From positions 1-24,388 of the IMG/VR virus record IMGVR_UViG_3300014050_000132: 24,388 nt of DNA. One strand, given 5' to 3'. This document shows, piece by piece, positions 23,103 through 24,388 of this stretch. Source of the DNA: a virus. Position numbers and translations under genes: made by a program. Below the pieces are notes generated by a model, which was given only the letters and a program-made list of their open reading frames with translations, was not told the DNA's origin and did no database searches. Numbering within the stretch: position 1 is the first letter of the stretch; each line of letters begins with the position of its first letter.

Positions 23103-23284
23103 TGTCAGTAAAAGGCGAGAAGTACACATCTATGAAGGCTATGAAGAAGCATGAAAAGATGGAAAGTCCTAAACAGCGCATGATGGAGTACGGCCCAAAG
23201 AAGGCTGCAAAGAAGGCTGCAAAAAAGAAGATGGCTAAGAAGGCTATGCCAAAGGGTAAGGGATTGTTTGGAGCAAAGTACTAA
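23102..23284 (+). CDS. 60-residue Lys/Met-rich basic protein
   Basis: A 60-residue protein, about one third Lys, with an Ala/Lys block KKAAKKAAKKKMAKKAM at about residues 33-49 and a short hydrophobic end (GLFGAKY). The charge suggests binding to DNA or RNA, as in histone-tail-like or condensing proteins. TAATG junctions join it to both neighbours. Low complexity makes any family call unsafe. Confidence 0.75.
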   Translation: MSVKGEKYTSMKAMKKHEKMESPKQRMMEYGPKKAAKKAAKKKMAKKAMPKGKGLFGAKY

Positions 23285-23550
23285 TGGCAGCAAAAAAACC
23301 AGCAGCAAAGAAGCCAGTGACACCACGCACACCGTCAACTGGTGTTCGCAAGCCAATGACATCACCTGCACCAACACGTAAGTCTGGTGTTGCTGTTGTT
23401 ATGCCAAATGGCAGCACAGTTGGTATTAAAGATATTGGCAAAGTAAAGCCAACTCCTAAGCCAAAGCCTATGCCTAGCCAGTCTCAGTGGAGCAGCAAAG
23501 AGTATGACGCAATTTTAAAGAAGGCTCAGAAGAATGCGAGAAAGAAGTAA
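23284..23550 (+). CDS. 88-residue Lys/Pro-rich basic protein
   Basis: An 88-residue protein: a basic, Pro/Thr-rich N-terminus (MAAKKPAAKKPVTPRTPSTG), a small hydrophobic strand pair (SGVAVVMPNGSTVGIKDIG, about residues 33-51), a Lys-Pro linker (KPTPKPKPMPSQ), and a basic helix at the end. The small central part could fold; the rest is probably disordered. It is coupled by TAATG on both sides. The function is unknown, likely DNA- or capsid-associated. Confidence 0.72.
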   Translation: MAAKKPAAKKPVTPRTPSTGVRKPMTSPAPTRKSGVAVVMPNGSTVGIKDIGKVKPTPKPKPMPSQSQWSSKEYDAILKKAQKNARKK

Positions 23551-23723
23551 TGAAGAAGCATCCAGGATTCAAGGCTGTTCAAAAGAAGATTGCCTCACGA
23601 CAGGGTGTATCTATGGAGAGTGCGGGAGCAATCCTTGCCAGTTCTGCACGCAAGGCCAGCAAGAAAGCAGTTGCTGCTAACCCACGCTTAAAGCGTGTAA
23701 CAGGAGTTAAGAAGGGTAAGTAA
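23550..23723 (+). CDS. 57-residue basic helical protein
   Basis: A 57-residue frame beginning MKKHPGFKAVQKKIASRQGV and continuing SMESAGAILASSARKAS. The pattern 'HPGFkaVq..Ia...g.s.e.AgAILA...RkAs..A...NP.LkrV' recurs in small phage proteins and resembles a short basic DNA- or head-binding helix pair. The ATG overlaps the stop of the previous gene (TAATG). The next gene starts with GTG directly after its TAA. Confidence 0.72.
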   Translation: MKKHPGFKAVQKKIASRQGVSMESAGAILASSARKASKKAVAANPRLKRVTGVKKGK

Positions 23724-23873
23724 GTGAGCAAAACCTCTAAGCACTACCTTAGCAACGGTAAAGAGTATAAAGGTCCTATTCATAAGATGAATGGACAAAT
23801 ACATACTGGCGCTACTCATACTGCATCAAGCAAGGTTCTTACACATACAAAACCTAAAGCAAAGAAAAAGTAA
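23724..23873 (+). CDS. 49-residue basic protein with GTG start
   Basis: A 49-residue frame from GTG at 23724, directly after the previous stop; AAGGGTAAG in the end of that gene acts as ribosome site. It has a small Tyr/Gly/His-rich part (HYLSNGKEYKGPIHKMNGQ) and a Lys-rich tail (KPKAKKK). 'YKGpiHkmnGqihTGatHT' resembles short phage proteins of unknown role in which Gly and His alternate in strands. No family name. Confidence 0.65.
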   Translation: MSKTSKHYLSNGKEYKGPIHKMNGQIHTGATHTASSKVLTHTKPKAKKK

Positions 23874-23877
23874 AGTA

Positions 23878-23943
23878 ATGCCAATTAGAAAACCAGGCAG
23901 ATGTTACTTATGTGGAAAAGCACATAATAAGTGTAAGTGTTAG
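23878..23943 (+). CDS. 21-residue zinc-knuckle microprotein
   Basis: A 21-residue frame: MPIRKPGRCYLCGKAHNKCK plus a final Cys. Cys 9, Cys 12, His 16, Cys 19 and Cys 21 give CxxC-x3-H-x2-C-x-C, close to a retroviral-type CCHC knuckle. It has only a weak ribosome site (AAAG) and starts four bases after the previous stop. It lies exactly in a gap that would otherwise be empty, which supports it. Binding of nucleic acid would fit the basic neighbours. Confidence 0.5.
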   Translation: MPIRKPGRCYLCGKAHNKCKC

Positions 23944-23955
23944 AAAGGGTAAACA

Positions 23956-24351
23956 ATGGCATACACTAAAGCAGGTTTACGTGAACGTTTAAAGAATCAG
24001 ATTATGGCTGGTTCTAAGGGTGGTAATCCTGGTCAGTGGTCTGCCCGTAAGGCTCAGTTACTAGCACAGGCTTATAAGAAAGCAGGCGGTGGCTACTCAG
24101 GTAGCAAGACTGCCAAGCAGAAGTCACTGTCTAAGTGGACTAAAGAAGAATGGGGTACTAAATCTGGCAAGCCTAGCACTCAAGGTGCTAAGGCTACTGG
24201 TGAAAGATACCTACCTAAGAAAGCCCGTGCAGCATTGAGTACTTCAGAGTATGCAAGAACCTCTGCTGCAAAGCGTGAAGGTATGCGCAAGGGACAGCAG
24301 TTTGTAAGACAACCTAAAACTATTGCAAAGAAAACGGCTAAGTATAGATAA
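23956..24351 (+). CDS. DUF5872-like basic protein
   Basis: A 131-residue basic protein. Residues of about 57-131 contain the row SKWTKEEWGTKSGKPST, GERYLPKKARAALSTSEYAR and the end QFVRQPKTIAKKTAKYR, which fits the DUF5872 pattern known from phages and also from large DNA viruses of algae. The first 55 residues (MAYTKAGLRERLKNQIMAGS) are a separate basic helical part, with GQWSARKAQLLAQAYKKAGG like small phage DNA-associated proteins. AAAGGGTAAACA precedes the ATG. The function of the family is unknown; binding to DNA in the virion is a guess. The family call is from memory. Confidence 0.8.
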   Translation: MAYTKAGLRERLKNQIMAGSKGGNPGQWSARKAQLLAQAYKKAGGGYSGSKTAKQKSLSKWTKEEWGTKSGKPSTQGAKATGERYLPKKARAALSTSEYARTSAAKREGMRKGQQFVRQPKTIAKKTAKYR

Positions 24352-24353
24352 CT

Positions 24354-24388
24354 ATGTGCAAACATATTTATCAAAATACTGGCCAAAA
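24354..24388 (+). CDS. Start of a possible gene, cut by the right edge
   Basis: An ATG three bases after the previous stop opens MCKHIYQNTGQ and runs off the window. The 'CkHiYq.TG' start is seen in small zinc-ribbon phage proteins where a CxxC pair follows. Only 11 codons are visible, and there is no good ribosome site, so this is tentative. Confidence 0.4.
   Translation, partial: MCKHIYQNTGQ

Overview
The window is a piece of a tailed double-stranded DNA phage genome (Caudoviricetes). It joins a leftward (minus-strand) block of early or accessory genes to a rightward (plus-strand) packaging and capsid block. Large-terminase and portal genes, a scaffold-like gene and an N4-gp56-type major capsid gene support this directly. 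The host cannot be read with certainty. Several small proteins (the MRHRLDHP and MAY-FRTPT types, the scaffold type, a DUF4192-like fragment) resemble actinobacteriophage families, and the moderate-to-low GC judged by eye would suit a phage of a low-GC (for example freshwater) actinobacterium. This is inference. No integrase, tRNA gene, CRISPR array or insertion sequence was seen, and tail genes, if present, lie outside the window.

Left block, about 1-6258, all minus strand. Transcription appears to start near 6280 at a TTGACA-type promoter that overlaps a perfect palindrome. In transcription order it encodes a double zinc-ribbon protein, a small possibly OB-fold protein, and a textbook terminator with a UUCG tetraloop. 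A dense run of microgenes (24-92 codons) follows, several of them with paired Cys/His clusters and linked by overlapping stop and start codons. The run ends in a 29-residue membrane peptide coupled to a secreted lytic transglycosylase. Next come a DUF4192-like protein, a MGLDMYL-family protein, a DUF932 protein, an unknown protein, a Cas4/RecB-like PD-(D/E)XK nuclease, and an unknown protein cut by the left edge. Several of these microgenes are very short and were found by reading both strands.

Divergent control region, 6259-6817. It holds no convincing gene but many dyads: a perfect CRP/GlxR-type site, three copies of the palindrome CAGTACTG spaced 20 and 100 bp apart, and several long inverted repeats.

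Right block, 6818 to the end, plus strand. The order is a terminase large subunit with an N-terminal helix-turn-helix, two very basic proteins, the portal, a proteasome-beta/HslV-like Ntn hydrolase, an acidic partner translated in overlap with it, a Pro/Gly-rich protein, three large unrecognised proteins (1705, 420 and 485 aa, probably virion or ejection proteins), a scaffold, the major capsid protein, two small conserved proteins and a tail of tiny Lys-rich proteins including a DUF5872-like one. Many junctions are TAATG or ATGA, so translation is probably coupled.

The most interesting item is the Ntn hydrolase between portal and scaffold. It keeps the catalytic Thr, Asp and Lys of the proteasome beta fold and sits where phages usually encode a prohead protease, so it may be a capsid-maturation protease of unusual type.
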